NCBI GenBank assembly: GCA_016302965.1 | Contig: JAEDMP010000033.1 | Coordinates: 1 to 25,413, forward strand | DNA from: Bacteroidaceae bacterium | GTDB lineage: Bacteria > Bacteroidota > Bacteroidia > Bacteroidales > Bacteroidaceae | Reading direction: 5' to 3' | Length of the DNA stretch: 25,413 nucleotides | Shown: positions 1-7,543 of the stretch, piece by piece | Layout: each line of letters opens with the position of its first letter | How positions within the stretch are numbered: position 1 is the first letter of the stretch | The notes under the pieces: generated by a model | What the model saw: only the letters and a program-made list of their open reading frames with translations | What the model was told of the DNA's origin: nothing | Database searches by the model: none | Made by a program: the position numbers and the translations under genes

Positions 1-1
1 A

Positions 2-106
2 CCCTTCCATCCGTATGAGACCCAATATGACACTTATCTCATGCGTTTTGAGGATATTAGTCATAGTCTGTTTGGGCAAGATGCGTATTCTGTTAATTAT
101 CAATAA
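2..106 (+). CDS. C-terminal fragment of an unidentified protein (5' end outside window)
   Basis: The frame starting at base 2 is open to a TAA at 104-106 and encodes about 34 residues rich in Tyr, Asp, Phe and Gln, ending in DAYSVNYQ. This composition looks like a real protein tail, unlike the other frames here. The GH28 promoter begins 16 bp after the stop, so a gene ending here fits the layout. I do not recognise the family. The piece is too short to exclude a chance open frame. Confidence 0.4.
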   Translation, partial: PFHPYETQYDTYLMRFEDISHSLFGQDAYSVNYQ

Positions 107-121
107 TAATCGTGTAAGATA

Positions 122-153
122 TTTGGAATCATGTAGGGAAAGGCGTATATTTG
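122..153 (+). promoter_or_regulatory. Bacteroidota-type promoter of the GH28 gene
   Basis: TTTG at 122-125 and TATATTTG at 146-153 are separated by 20 bp and match the -33 TTTG and -7 TAnnTTTG elements of the Bacteroidota primary sigma factor. Transcription would start near 160, about 30 nt before the ATG at 193. This argues against the in-frame TTG at 151, which lies inside the -7 element. Confidence 0.7.
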
Positions 154-192
154 CAGGATATGCAACAATGCAATAACAAAACCATAAAAACA

Positions 193-1629
193 ATGAACTA
201 TCAAACAAATCATCTGAGCTGTCTTCTGCTTCTGCTGATGACCTTTGCGAGTGGCTTTGCTGCCGACAAGTATGACCGTTATTATGAGAATCTGCCCGTT
301 GAGATGGCAAAAGTATCTCCCGTTGTCATCCCCCAGAATGAGGTGAATATCAAAGACTTTGGTGGGGTAGGTGACGGGCTGTTTCTCAATACGGATGCTT
401 TCAAGAAGGCTATTTCTGCCTTGACCAAAAAAGGCGGAGGCCGACTGCTTGTGCCTCAGGGCGTGTGGTTGACAGGTCCTATCCTCATGAAGAGCAATGT
501 GGAGTTGCATGTCCAGAAGAATGCCATTATTCTTTTTTCTCCCGACAAGAGCCTTTTTGTTGACCCTGACGGGAAGTCCACCCGCTGCTATCCCGGTATC
601 AGAGCTACGAAGCAACAGAACATAGCTATTACCGGAGCAGGAATCATCGACGGCAATGGTGCGCAGTGGCGTCCCGTGAAGCGTGGTAAGGTGAGTGATG
701 TAGAGTGGAAACGTTTTGCCGCCATCGGAGGTGAGGAGCGTGCCCAAGGTTCACTCTGGTACCCATGGAATGTCAAAGCCGGCTATCCCAACATCGCCGA
801 CACTCCAGAAGCACAGGAGAAGAAGCGTGCAGACTTGTTGCGCTTTACGGAGTGTGAGAACATACTGATAGAGGGTGTTACCTTCCAGAATTCGCCCCGT
901 TTCCATGTGCATCCTGTCAACTGCCGTAACGTCATCATTGACGGCATTACCGTGAGATGTCCTTGGAATGCCCAGAACGGCGATGCCATTGACTTGGGTG
1001 ACTGTTACCGTGCTTTGGTTGTCAACTCGACGGTGGATGCCGGAGATGATGGTATCTGTATGAAAAGTGGAAAGACGAAACCGCAGGCATTGGTGAATGG
1101 ATGCGAGGATATTCTGATACAGGACAATACGGTTTATCATGCTCATGGCGGTTTTGTCATTGGCAGTGAAGATGTGTCGGGCATGAAAAGGATAGTAGTG
1201 CGCCAATGCCGTTTTTCCGGAACAGACACCGGGCTGCGTTTCAAGAGTGGTATAGGCAGGGGTGGCAAGACCCAGGATATATACATCAGCGACATCGTGA
1301 TGAACGACATCGCTGATGAAGCAGTTATCTTCCAGTGTGATTATGTGGACCGTCCGGCTGGTTCTTCCGCCAAAAAGGCAGCTTCTGTTGATGCAGCCAA
1401 AGCGGAATATGTGCCCGAGTTTACGGACATCCATATTTCCAATGTCGTCTGCCGTGGCACCCGTACCGCCATCCGTGCCAATGGCATAGAAGGCTTCTCC
1501 TGTGTACATGGAATCACGTTGAGCAACTCCACCTTTATATATACAGAGGCTGCAGCCGTGATTGATGCCAAGACAGCCCAACTGGAACTGAAAGACGTAA
1601 AGATGGTTAAGGACGGGAGCAAACTTTGA
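193..1629 (+). CDS. Secreted glycoside hydrolase family 28 (polygalacturonase-like)
   Basis: The 478-residue product is a right-handed beta-helix enzyme expected to hydrolyse alpha-1,4-galacturonosyl links in pectin or rhamnogalacturonan. The N-terminus carries a hydrophobic signal peptide (LLLLLMTFASGFA) with likely cleavage near residue 23, so it acts in the periplasm or outside the cell. The GH28 active-site blocks appear in order: NGDAID (262-267, with Asp264), GDDG (Asp285/Asp286), HAHGG (His318-Gly319) and RFK (Arg349-Lys351). The start at 193 is chosen over the in-frame TTG at 151 because of the signal peptide and promoter position. The 3' end overlaps the convergent gene by 23 bp. GH28 membership is clear from the motifs. 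Exo- versus endo-action and exact substrate cannot be read from the sequence. No SusC/SusD genes lie nearby. Confidence 0.93.
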   Translation: MNYQTNHLSCLLLLLMTFASGFAADKYDRYYENLPVEMAKVSPVVIPQNEVNIKDFGGVGDGLFLNTDAFKKAISALTKKGGGRLLVPQGVWLTGPILMKSNVELHVQKNAIILFSPDKSLFVDPDGKSTRCYPGIRATKQQNIAITGAGIIDGNGAQWRPVKRGKVSDVEWKRFAAIGGEERAQGSLWYPWNVKAGYPNIADTPEAQEKKRADLLRFTECENILIEGVTFQNSPRFHVHPVNCRNVIIDGITVRCPWNAQNGDAIDLGDCYRALVVNSTVDAGDDGICMKSGKTKPQALVNGCEDILIQDNTVYHAHGGFVIGSEDVSGMKRIVVRQCRFSGTDTGLRFKSGIGRGGKTQDIYISDIVMNDIADEAVIFQCDYVDRPAGSSAKKAASVDAAKAEYVPEFTDIHISNVVCRGTRTAIRANGIEGFSCVHGITLSNSTFIYTEAAAVIDAKTAQLELKDVKMVKDGSKL

Positions 1630-3469
1630 CAATCCTTCCGTCTGATTGACGACGGATATGGATGCCATGCCGGGGTGACTGAGACAGTCGGCGACCTTGA
1701 AGGTCGTAGCAGACAGCGTTTCGGTTCTCCGGCATGGCTTGTATAGACTCAATGGCTGTGTCGAAGCCTATGACGGGAGCCTTGGCGGCATTGACGATAA
1801 CCCCGTTGGCATCTACGATATATGCGATTGCCGTGAGTTTTCCCTTGTCCTGAATGATAGGTCTGCCGGTGGAATCACCGTAGACGCAAAGCGCCTTGTC
1901 CGTGTCGAAGGTGTAGCTGTGGGTATAGTTTGCTTCTTCCGACAGAGACATGGGTAGAGAGCCGTCCACACCATCAAAGCTGGAGGCTGCTACGATGACA
2001 TGATTGTGATGAAGGTCGATAAGCACCTCACGGCTGTTGACAAAATAGTCTAAGCCTGGCAGTCCGGCATATTTCTCGTCGCCCGAATAGTTGTTAATCT
2101 GCGCCCAGTCTTTTGTGTTGCCATGCAAGTCATTGGCCAACAGCATATAACCGATGCGGAAGTTAGCCTCGGTGCTGTCTACTGCACTGGAGACAGATGC
2201 CTTGACGCATACTTCATTCTGACGGTCAGGAAGAAACATGGCCTCCACCGATATGTCGGCAGGAACGAAGCGCTCCGTTTCCTTGAGCCAGGTTTTTTCA
2301 AAACCAAGAGCTATCCCCATGTCTTCACCGAAATAGGGGTCAGTAAAGAGATAGCGGTCTACCCACAGAGAAGGGTAGTAGGGAACATTGCTGGGGAATC
2401 TGTTGGCAGGAATGCTCTGTATGATATCAGACGAATGGAATGAAACGCCGATGAACCGCTCAGGATAGCGTTTTGTCATTTCTTCCATCATGGCGAACCC
2501 GGAGGGGCAGTAGCCACACCAAAGACCGGAATATTCCTCGCAGAGAGGTCGGTGGACAGGGATGAAGGGGTGGGTGCCCAAATGGCTGTAGACGGTTTGG
2601 TCAGAGATGCCATTAGCATGACCATTGACATGGGTAAGCGTCAGTGAGAAAGGCACATTCATCTTGCTGTTGAAAAGCTGTAGGGGCAGTCTGACATCTT
2701 GTTCCATGCCATAGACAGCTGGAATAGGTTCGGGAAGCGTGAAGCTGGCTGTGCCAACAGTGTCGCCTGCCTGATAGTGGTAGGTCAGGCGCTCTACGGG
2801 GCGGCTTCCCATCGTCTTGAGGCGTGCCTTGACATAGGCGGTGTCGCCCCTTTCGGCATGAATGTCGTCCATGTTGACAATGCTCACCATATCTTCAGCA
2901 AAGTCCCCCTCCATGATTACACTCATGTAAAGCACACATTGAAGTTCAGAAGAGCGCCCAGTCCATTTCAGGTATGTACGCGAAGTGTGGATATAGAATC
3001 CATCGTTGTGGGTGACACCTCCGCATACGGCGATGGGGATGGATGCATAGCTTTCGGGCTGATCCACCGTGAGTGTATAGCCCACGTAGATGCCATCTTC
3101 GGGAATGGTGACAGGCTCGGCAAAGAACGCCTGCAGCATGCCGTCCTTGGCTTCACCCTCTGTGCTTGCCAAATCGGGCTGGTTCGTTTTCTTTCCGTCA
3201 ATGGTGGCAAGCTGCAGTTTGCTGCTTGCCCATGCTTTCACGTCTCTTACCCCTTGGCTGGCAAGGAAGGGGACACGGATGCCCTTGACCTTCTTGCCGG
3301 CAAAAGAGCTGGAGGCTATACGTATGGCAACGTCGTAGGTCTCAGCCTTCTTGGTGCCCCAGTAGGAAGCAGGTATATCCTGTGAAGCGTATGAAAAAGA
3401 AAGACCCTCGTCTGCCATGGCTCCGAGGGAGAGCCATAGCAGAGAGAGGATGGATAGAAGTTGTTTCAT
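1607..3469 (-). CDS. Secreted Omp28-like protein with thioredoxin-fold CGYC domain
   Basis: This is a 620-residue secreted protein. Residues 1-19 form a signal peptide (LLSILSLLWLSLGAMA). Residues 20-190 look like a beta-sandwich and 195-300 like an Ig-type segment. From about 305 there is a thioredoxin-like domain with EEYSGLWCGYCPSG (Cys318/Cys321), and YYPSLWVDR near 364-372 sits where the thioredoxin cis-proline is expected. This resembles the Omp28-related outer membrane family. The C-terminus (about 588-616) has YDLQGRRL and HGIHI, a motif shared with three other proteins in this window and reminiscent of type IX secretion sorting domains. The start at 3469 is preferred to 3481 because the signal peptide follows directly. 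It lies 34 bp downstream of the 3504-5021 gene, so co-transcription is likely. The redox role is inferred from CxxC; the substrate is unknown. Confidence 0.8.
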   Translation of the reverse strand: MKQLLSILSLLWLSLGAMADEGLSFSYASQDIPASYWGTKKAETYDVAIRIASSSFAGKKVKGIRVPFLASQGVRDVKAWASSKLQLATIDGKKTNQPDLASTEGEAKDGMLQAFFAEPVTIPEDGIYVGYTLTVDQPESYASIPIAVCGGVTHNDGFYIHTSRTYLKWTGRSSELQCVLYMSVIMEGDFAEDMVSIVNMDDIHAERGDTAYVKARLKTMGSRPVERLTYHYQAGDTVGTASFTLPEPIPAVYGMEQDVRLPLQLFNSKMNVPFSLTLTHVNGHANGISDQTVYSHLGTHPFIPVHRPLCEEYSGLWCGYCPSGFAMMEEMTKRYPERFIGVSFHSSDIIQSIPANRFPSNVPYYPSLWVDRYLFTDPYFGEDMGIALGFEKTWLKETERFVPADISVEAMFLPDRQNEVCVKASVSSAVDSTEANFRIGYMLLANDLHGNTKDWAQINNYSGDEKYAGLPGLDYFVNSREVLIDLHHNHVIVAASSFDGVDGSLPMSLSEEANYTHSYTFDTDKALCVYGDSTGRPIIQDKGKLTAIAYIVDANGVIVNAAKAPVIGFDTAIESIQAMPENRNAVCYDLQGRRLSQSPRHGIHIRRQSDGRIVKVCSRP

Positions 3470-3503
3470 GATAAGACTCAAAAAAACTGTTGAAGATGAA
3501 ACC

Positions 3504-5021
3504 TTATTTCATGATTTTCATGCTGCGGATGCTTCCGTCAGACATCTTCATCGAGCGGATATACAAGCCCTTGGAAGGAACGGCAACGCGACGGCCGGAG
3601 AGGTCGGTATATGTTTCAGAAACACATTCGGCATCCTCCTGAGTGGCGGTGCGTATGGCAGTGACTGTTCCGTCGCTGTAGACAATGTCCGACTTGGCAA
3701 CCTCGTCACCAACCTTATGGATGCTCTGAACACCAATGCGCTCATAGCCGGTCAAGAAGAAGGTGAAAGAGTGGCTGGCTCCGTAAGCCTGAATGTCATA
3801 GTTGCTGTCGGAGAAGGAATAAGGAATGTCGGTCATGCTCTCCTCCAGTCCCATGTATTCGTCGGGATTGAAGGTAAACAGTTCGTCGTCAACATACACA
3901 TTATAATATATGTTGTTTTCGTTCAGGATATTGCCTTCAACATCCTCCAAAGGCAAGGTGAACGACATGGCACCATAGCCCCACATCTCTGTATAATCCA
4001 TAAAATTGGTGATGGAAGGATTCAGAGGACGAGTAGCGTGGGTCAGCTCCTTTTGATGGATGATGTAAGGCTCGTCGTAGCAGAAAGCATAGTTGACATA
4101 GTTGGGACCGATGTTGACCAGCATTGTCTGCTTGGAACTGATAGTCTGCTTTTCTGCATCGTAATTAAAGGTGATAGCCTCAGTGGGAACATAAAATAAT
4201 TCGTATTCGCCCCACAATTCATTGTATACAGAATCAATATCAGCAGCTAAGTAATAGAGGTATGCGCTGCTATACTCAGTAACCAGCAGACCATAGTACT
4301 GATGTGAGGGGAATACCACCTGTTTGCCCTGGATGGAACCCTTCACCCAGTCGTTCTCGAAATAGCCGTCAGTCAGACCTCCCAGATAGATGTCATTGCC
4401 GTTGATGGCAACTTGCACGTCGGTGATGGTACCGCTCCAGTCGCGCATCTTCCATGTCTGACACGCTGTTCCGTCGGGCAGACTGGCAGGCTGGTCTTTC
4501 ACGTCAATCAGGTGTAAGTCTCTGTCGGCAGCCCCCAGGGCCTCACCTCCCCGCGTAAGACCAAAGATGAAGTTGGCATCTTTTTGTATCAGACTGCCAT
4601 CCTGATAGTCGAACAGCAGTTCGCTTTCCTTTCCGACGGGGGTGTAAACCTTGATGCCATCTTCCTCCGATTCAATCAGTTGGTCGATATAAACCAGTTG
4701 TCCATCCAGATCGGCGATGGGCTGGGGCAACTTCACGGTAATCACGTTGTCTTTCATGCTTCCCTTGACATAGGTACCAAAGGCATAAGCCGAATTGATG
4801 TCTTTGATGTACACATTGCCGTCGGCAGCGAATACTACTTCAGAGGCATATCCGTCGTCGGGAGTAGCGGTGGGTACATCACTCTCCAGATTGTAGGTGA
4901 CAGAAGAGCGCATGAGATTTTTCACTACGCCGTCGGGCGCTGTCGTGATGACGGTTTGTTCTTGAGCCTGCAAGAGTGTAAAACACATCAGACTCCATAC
5001 CAAAAGGTAAACTTTCTTCAT
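3504..5021 (-). CDS. Secreted repeat protein with C-terminal sorting-like motif, function unknown
   Basis: The 505-residue product begins with a clear signal peptide (LLVWSLMCFTLLQA, cleavage near residue 19). It appears to contain two diverged copies of a beta-rich unit. Residues 61-102 include DGNVYIKD and YVKGSM; residues 201-244 include NGNDIYLGG and WVKGSI followed by VVFPSHQY. The copies align on a 'N-x-hydrophobic-Tyr ... W/Y-V-K-G-S ... V-x-P' pattern that I associate with uncharacterised Bacteroidales surface proteins. The C-terminus (about 471-505) has TDLSGRRV, KGLYI and a basic end. No catalytic motif is visible. A TAnnTTTG element lies upstream on this strand, and the Omp28-like gene follows after 34 bp, so this is probably the first gene of a two-gene operon. 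An adhesin or ligand-binding role is possible but unsupported. Confidence 0.75.
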   Translation of the reverse strand: MKKVYLLVWSLMCFTLLQAQEQTVITTAPDGVVKNLMRSSVTYNLESDVPTATPDDGYASEVVFAADGNVYIKDINSAYAFGTYVKGSMKDNVITVKLPQPIADLDGQLVYIDQLIESEEDGIKVYTPVGKESELLFDYQDGSLIQKDANFIFGLTRGGEALGAADRDLHLIDVKDQPASLPDGTACQTWKMRDWSGTITDVQVAINGNDIYLGGLTDGYFENDWVKGSIQGKQVVFPSHQYYGLLVTEYSSAYLYYLAADIDSVYNELWGEYELFYVPTEAITFNYDAEKQTISSKQTMLVNIGPNYVNYAFCYDEPYIIHQKELTHATRPLNPSITNFMDYTEMWGYGAMSFTLPLEDVEGNILNENNIYYNVYVDDELFTFNPDEYMGLEESMTDIPYSFSDSNYDIQAYGASHSFTFFLTGYERIGVQSIHKVGDEVAKSDIVYSDGTVTAIRTATQEDAECVSETYTDLSGRRVAVPSKGLYIRSMKMSDGSIRSMKIMK

Positions 5022-5112
5022 GATTTTGGTTATTTTTATAGATGAATAATAAAAGAGTGCAGTCTAATCGTGATAGTATCGAATGGATTTAACATCAGAT
5101 AACTGCTTTTTG

Positions 5113-5120
5113 CAAATATA
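5113..5120 (-). promoter_or_regulatory. -7 element for the 5021-1607 operon
   Basis: On the minus strand these bases read TATATTTG, an exact TAnnTTTG match, about 92 bp upstream of the start codon at 5021. I found no TTTG at the usual distance for a -33 element, so the promoter may be weak or activator-dependent. Confidence 0.5.
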
Positions 5121-5218
5121 GTCCTTATTATCCATACACAGACTTTTAATTGTCAAAAGGGCAGATAGAAGCTTACATTTCTTGATTTATGTCAATTTAT
5201 GAACATTTTACACCTTTT

Positions 5219-5252
5219 TTTGAGTTACTACGGGAAAAAAACACTAACTTTG
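5219..5252 (+). promoter_or_regulatory. Probable glyS promoter
   Basis: TAACTTTG at 5245-5252 matches the Bacteroidota -7 consensus. TTTG at 5219-5222, the end of a T-run, lies 22 bp upstream, slightly wider than usual. The predicted start near 5260 gives a leader of about 100 nt. Confidence 0.55.
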
Positions 5253-5359
5253 CAAGCCAAAGTGTATCTTCTCCCTTCCTATATATAATTAAGGTGTAGG
5301 TAGTGCGGAGGAATACTCCCGAGAGCGAATCGTATATATCATAAAAATCATATAAGCAA

Positions 5360-6904
5360 ATGGCACAACAAGAAGACGTTTTCAAGAAGATTGTCTCACA
5401 CTGCAAGGAGTATGGATTCGTATTCCCCAGCAGTGAGATTTATGATGGTTTGGGCGCTGTTTATGACTACGGTCAGAATGGCGTGGAACTGAAGAACAAC
5501 ATCAAGCAGTATTGGTGGAAGAGCATGGTGCTGCTCCACGAGAATATCGTGGGTATCGACTCTGCCATCTTCATGCACCCCACGATATGGAAGGCCAGCG
5601 GTCACGTGGATGCCTTCAACGATCCCCTCATCGACAACCGTGACTCGAAGAAGCGCTATCGTGCAGATGTGCTCATCGAAGACCAGATAGCCAAGTATGA
5701 CGAAAAAATACAGAAAGAGGTGGCCAAGGCCCGCAAACGCTTTGGCGACTCCTTCGACGAAGAGCAGTATCTCGCTACCAGCGAGCGCGTAAAGGAGACC
5801 AAGGAGAAACGCGACGCCCTGCATGCCCGCTATGCTGAGGCTATGCAAGGTCCCGATCTGGAGGCTCTGAAGCAGATTATCATCGACGAGGAGATTGTCG
5901 ACCCCATCAGCGGCACGAAGAACTGGACCGACGTGCGCCAGTTCAACCTCATGTTCTCTACCGAGATGGGTGCCTCTGCCGATGCCTCGATGAAGGTGTA
6001 TCTGCGTCCGGAGACGGCACAGGGTATCTTTGTCAACTATCTGAACGTGCAGAAGACCGGACGCATGAAGATTCCCTTTGGTATCGCACAGATTGGCAAG
6101 GCTTTCCGTAATGAGATTGTAGCCCGACAGTTCATCTTCCGTATGAGAGAGTTCGAGCAGATGGAGATGCAGTTCTTCGTGAAGCCGGGTACGGAACTCG
6201 ACTGGTTCCCCAAGTGGAAGCAGACCCGTATGGCCTGGCACCAGGCACTCGGATTCGGTGCCGAGAACTACCGTTTCCACGACCACGAAAAACTCGCCCA
6301 CTATGCCAATGCCGCTACCGACATCGAGTTCAAGATGCCTTTCGGCTTCAAGGAGGTGGAGGGTATCCACAGCCGTACCAATTTCGACCTCTCGCAGCAT
6401 GAGAAATTCTCGGGCAAGAGCATCAAGTACTTCGACCCGCAGACCAACGAGAGCTACACGCCGTATGTTATCGAGACCTCTATCGGTGTAGACCGTATGT
6501 TCCTCTCCATCATGTGCCACGCCTACGAGGAGGAGAAGCTGGAGAACGGCGAGACCCGCGTGGTGCTGAAGTTGCCCGCAGCCTTGGCTCCCGTGAAGTT
6601 GGCAGTGATGCCGCTGGTGAAGAAAGACGGACTGCCCGAGAAGGCCCGCGAGATTATCAACGACCTGAAGTTCCACTTCAACTGCCAGTACGACGAGAAG
6701 GACTCTATCGGCAAGCGTTACCGCCGTCAGGATGCCATCGGTACTCCTTTCTGCGTGACCGTAGACCACGATACCCTCAATGACAACTGCGTCACCCTGC
6801 GCTACCGCGACACCATGCTGCAGGAGCGTGTGCCCATCGCTGAGCTCAACAGCATCATCGAGGACAAGGTGAGCATTGCCAGCCTCTTGAAGAAACTGCA
6901 GTAA
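5360..6904 (+). CDS. glyS: Glycyl-tRNA synthetase (single-chain, class II)
   Basis: This cytoplasmic enzyme charges tRNA-Gly with glycine using ATP. At 514 residues it is the homodimeric type found in Bacteroidota, archaea and eukaryotes, not the alpha/beta form of E. coli. Class II signatures are visible: a motif 1 region around 74-90 (TIWKASGHVDAFNDP), motif 2 at 249-266 with FRNEI and FRMREFEQME, and motif 3 at 374-382 (SIGVDRMFL). RPETAQGIFVNY (216-227) is typical of GlyRS. Residues from about 410 to the end form the anticodon-binding domain (PVKLAVMPLV onwards). The ATG at 5360 follows an A-rich stretch without a clear Shine-Dalgarno, as usual in this phylum. An FKBP gene follows after 15 bp and probably shares the transcript. 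Confidence 0.97.
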   Translation: MAQQEDVFKKIVSHCKEYGFVFPSSEIYDGLGAVYDYGQNGVELKNNIKQYWWKSMVLLHENIVGIDSAIFMHPTIWKASGHVDAFNDPLIDNRDSKKRYRADVLIEDQIAKYDEKIQKEVAKARKRFGDSFDEEQYLATSERVKETKEKRDALHARYAEAMQGPDLEALKQIIIDEEIVDPISGTKNWTDVRQFNLMFSTEMGASADASMKVYLRPETAQGIFVNYLNVQKTGRMKIPFGIAQIGKAFRNEIVARQFIFRMREFEQMEMQFFVKPGTELDWFPKWKQTRMAWHQALGFGAENYRFHDHEKLAHYANAATDIEFKMPFGFKEVEGIHSRTNFDLSQHEKFSGKSIKYFDPQTNESYTPYVIETSIGVDRMFLSIMCHAYEEEKLENGETRVVLKLPAALAPVKLAVMPLVKKDGLPEKAREIINDLKFHFNCQYDEKDSIGKRYRRQDAIGTPFCVTVDHDTLNDNCVTLRYRDTMLQERVPIAELNSIIEDKVSIASLLKKLQ

Positions 6905-6919
6905 TCCAAAACCGATTCC

Positions 6920-7525
6920 ATGCTGATAAAGAAATATATTCCCTTGATTCTGCTCGCGCTCATAGCCCCGTTGGCTATGAGCTCGTGCAGCGAGGAAGAC
7001 GATATCGTTGATGAGTTTCCCAACTGGCAAGCCACCAACGAGGCTTTCGTCGACCATCTCACTGACTCTGTGAACAAACTTCTGGCTGACAATCCGCTGC
7101 GCACTGACTGGAAAAGGCTGAAGTCGTGGAGCAAGCTCAACAGCGAGGCGGGCACCAATGCCGACTACATCCTGGTGAAGGTGCTGGAAAGCAGCCAGGA
7201 GACCAACGCCAGTAAACCCCTCTACACCGACTCGGTGGCCGTTCATTATCAGGGCAGGTTGCTGCCTTCCACAAGTTATACGGAGGGATATGTCTTCGAC
7301 CAGTCCTATTACGGCAACTTCAATCCCGAACTGAGCCGTCCCACCAAGATGAAACTCTCGGAGCTGATTGACGGGTTCGTGACCGCTGTGCTCAACATGC
7401 AGCGTGGCGACCGCTGGCTGGTCTATATCCCCTATCAGTTGGGTTATGGAGCCTCGTCGTCGAACAGTGCAGTGCCTTCCTACAGCACCCTCGTGTTTGA
7501 TATCGCCCTTGCCGACTTCTATTGA
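6920..7525 (+). CDS. FKBP-type peptidyl-prolyl cis-trans isomerase, lipoprotein
   Basis: The 201-residue product has a lipoprotein signal (IPLILLALIAPLAMSSC) with Cys23 as the predicted lipidation site, followed by an acidic SEEDD stretch typical of surface-exported Bacteroidota lipoproteins. Residues 40-100 are a helical segment. The FKBP domain runs from about 104 to the end: DSVAVHYQGRL, GYVFDQSY, LSELIDGFVTAVLNM, GDRWLVYIPYQLGYG and a final VFDIALADF strand. The position usually filled by the conserved Trp of VIxGW is Phe (LIDGF), which may lower activity. It would catalyse proline isomerisation in the cell envelope. It starts 15 bp after glyS and ends 18 bp before the convergent regulator gene. 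Confidence 0.9.
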   Translation: MLIKKYIPLILLALIAPLAMSSCSEEDDIVDEFPNWQATNEAFVDHLTDSVNKLLADNPLRTDWKRLKSWSKLNSEAGTNADYILVKVLESSQETNASKPLYTDSVAVHYQGRLLPSTSYTEGYVFDQSYYGNFNPELSRPTKMKLSELIDGFVTAVLNMQRGDRWLVYIPYQLGYGASSSNSAVPSYSTLVFDIALADFY

Positions 7526-7535
7526 TGGCAAGGGC
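7505..7535. terminator. Hairpin between convergent genes
   Basis: GCCCTTGCC at 7505-7513 pairs perfectly over 9 bp with GGCAAGGGC at 7527-7535, leaving a 13-nt loop. The hairpin spans the FKBP stop codon and ends 9 bp before the stop of the convergent regulator gene. There is no T-run on either side, so termination is inferred from position and stem strength. Confidence 0.5.
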
Positions 7536-7543
7536 TGGCGGCG

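Larger units (their letters stand above)
5022..5359. other. 338-bp divergent intergenic region
   Basis: This AT-rich region separates the secreted-protein operon (-) from glyS (+) and holds a promoter for each, described separately. Both transcripts would have leaders of roughly 85-100 nt. The glyS leader carries a small hairpin, GGAG at 5307-5310 pairing with CTCC at 5316-5319 around a GAATA loop, and alternating TA tracts at about 5280-5288 and 5332-5338. I saw no convincing small gene. Confidence 0.6.

Noticed and set aside
151..192. Upstream TTG start for the GH28 gene
   Set aside because: It overlaps the -7 promoter element and would place 14 polar residues ahead of the signal peptide; the ATG at 193 fits better.
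751..1752. 333-codon antisense open frame opposite the GH28 gene
   Set aside because: It lies over a clear GH28 coding region with all catalytic motifs; the antisense product has no signal, motif or family resemblance.
5042..5092. 16-codon open frame in the intergenic region (possible leader peptide)
   Set aside because: It lies on the + strand within the leader of a minus-strand operon, ends well before the glyS promoter, and has no ribosome-binding or attenuation structure.
5396..7531. 711-codon antisense open frame opposite glyS and the FKBP gene
   Set aside because: It runs across two well-identified genes on the other strand, is rich in Val/Leu/His as expected for the complement of codon-biased genes, and shows no recognisable domain.
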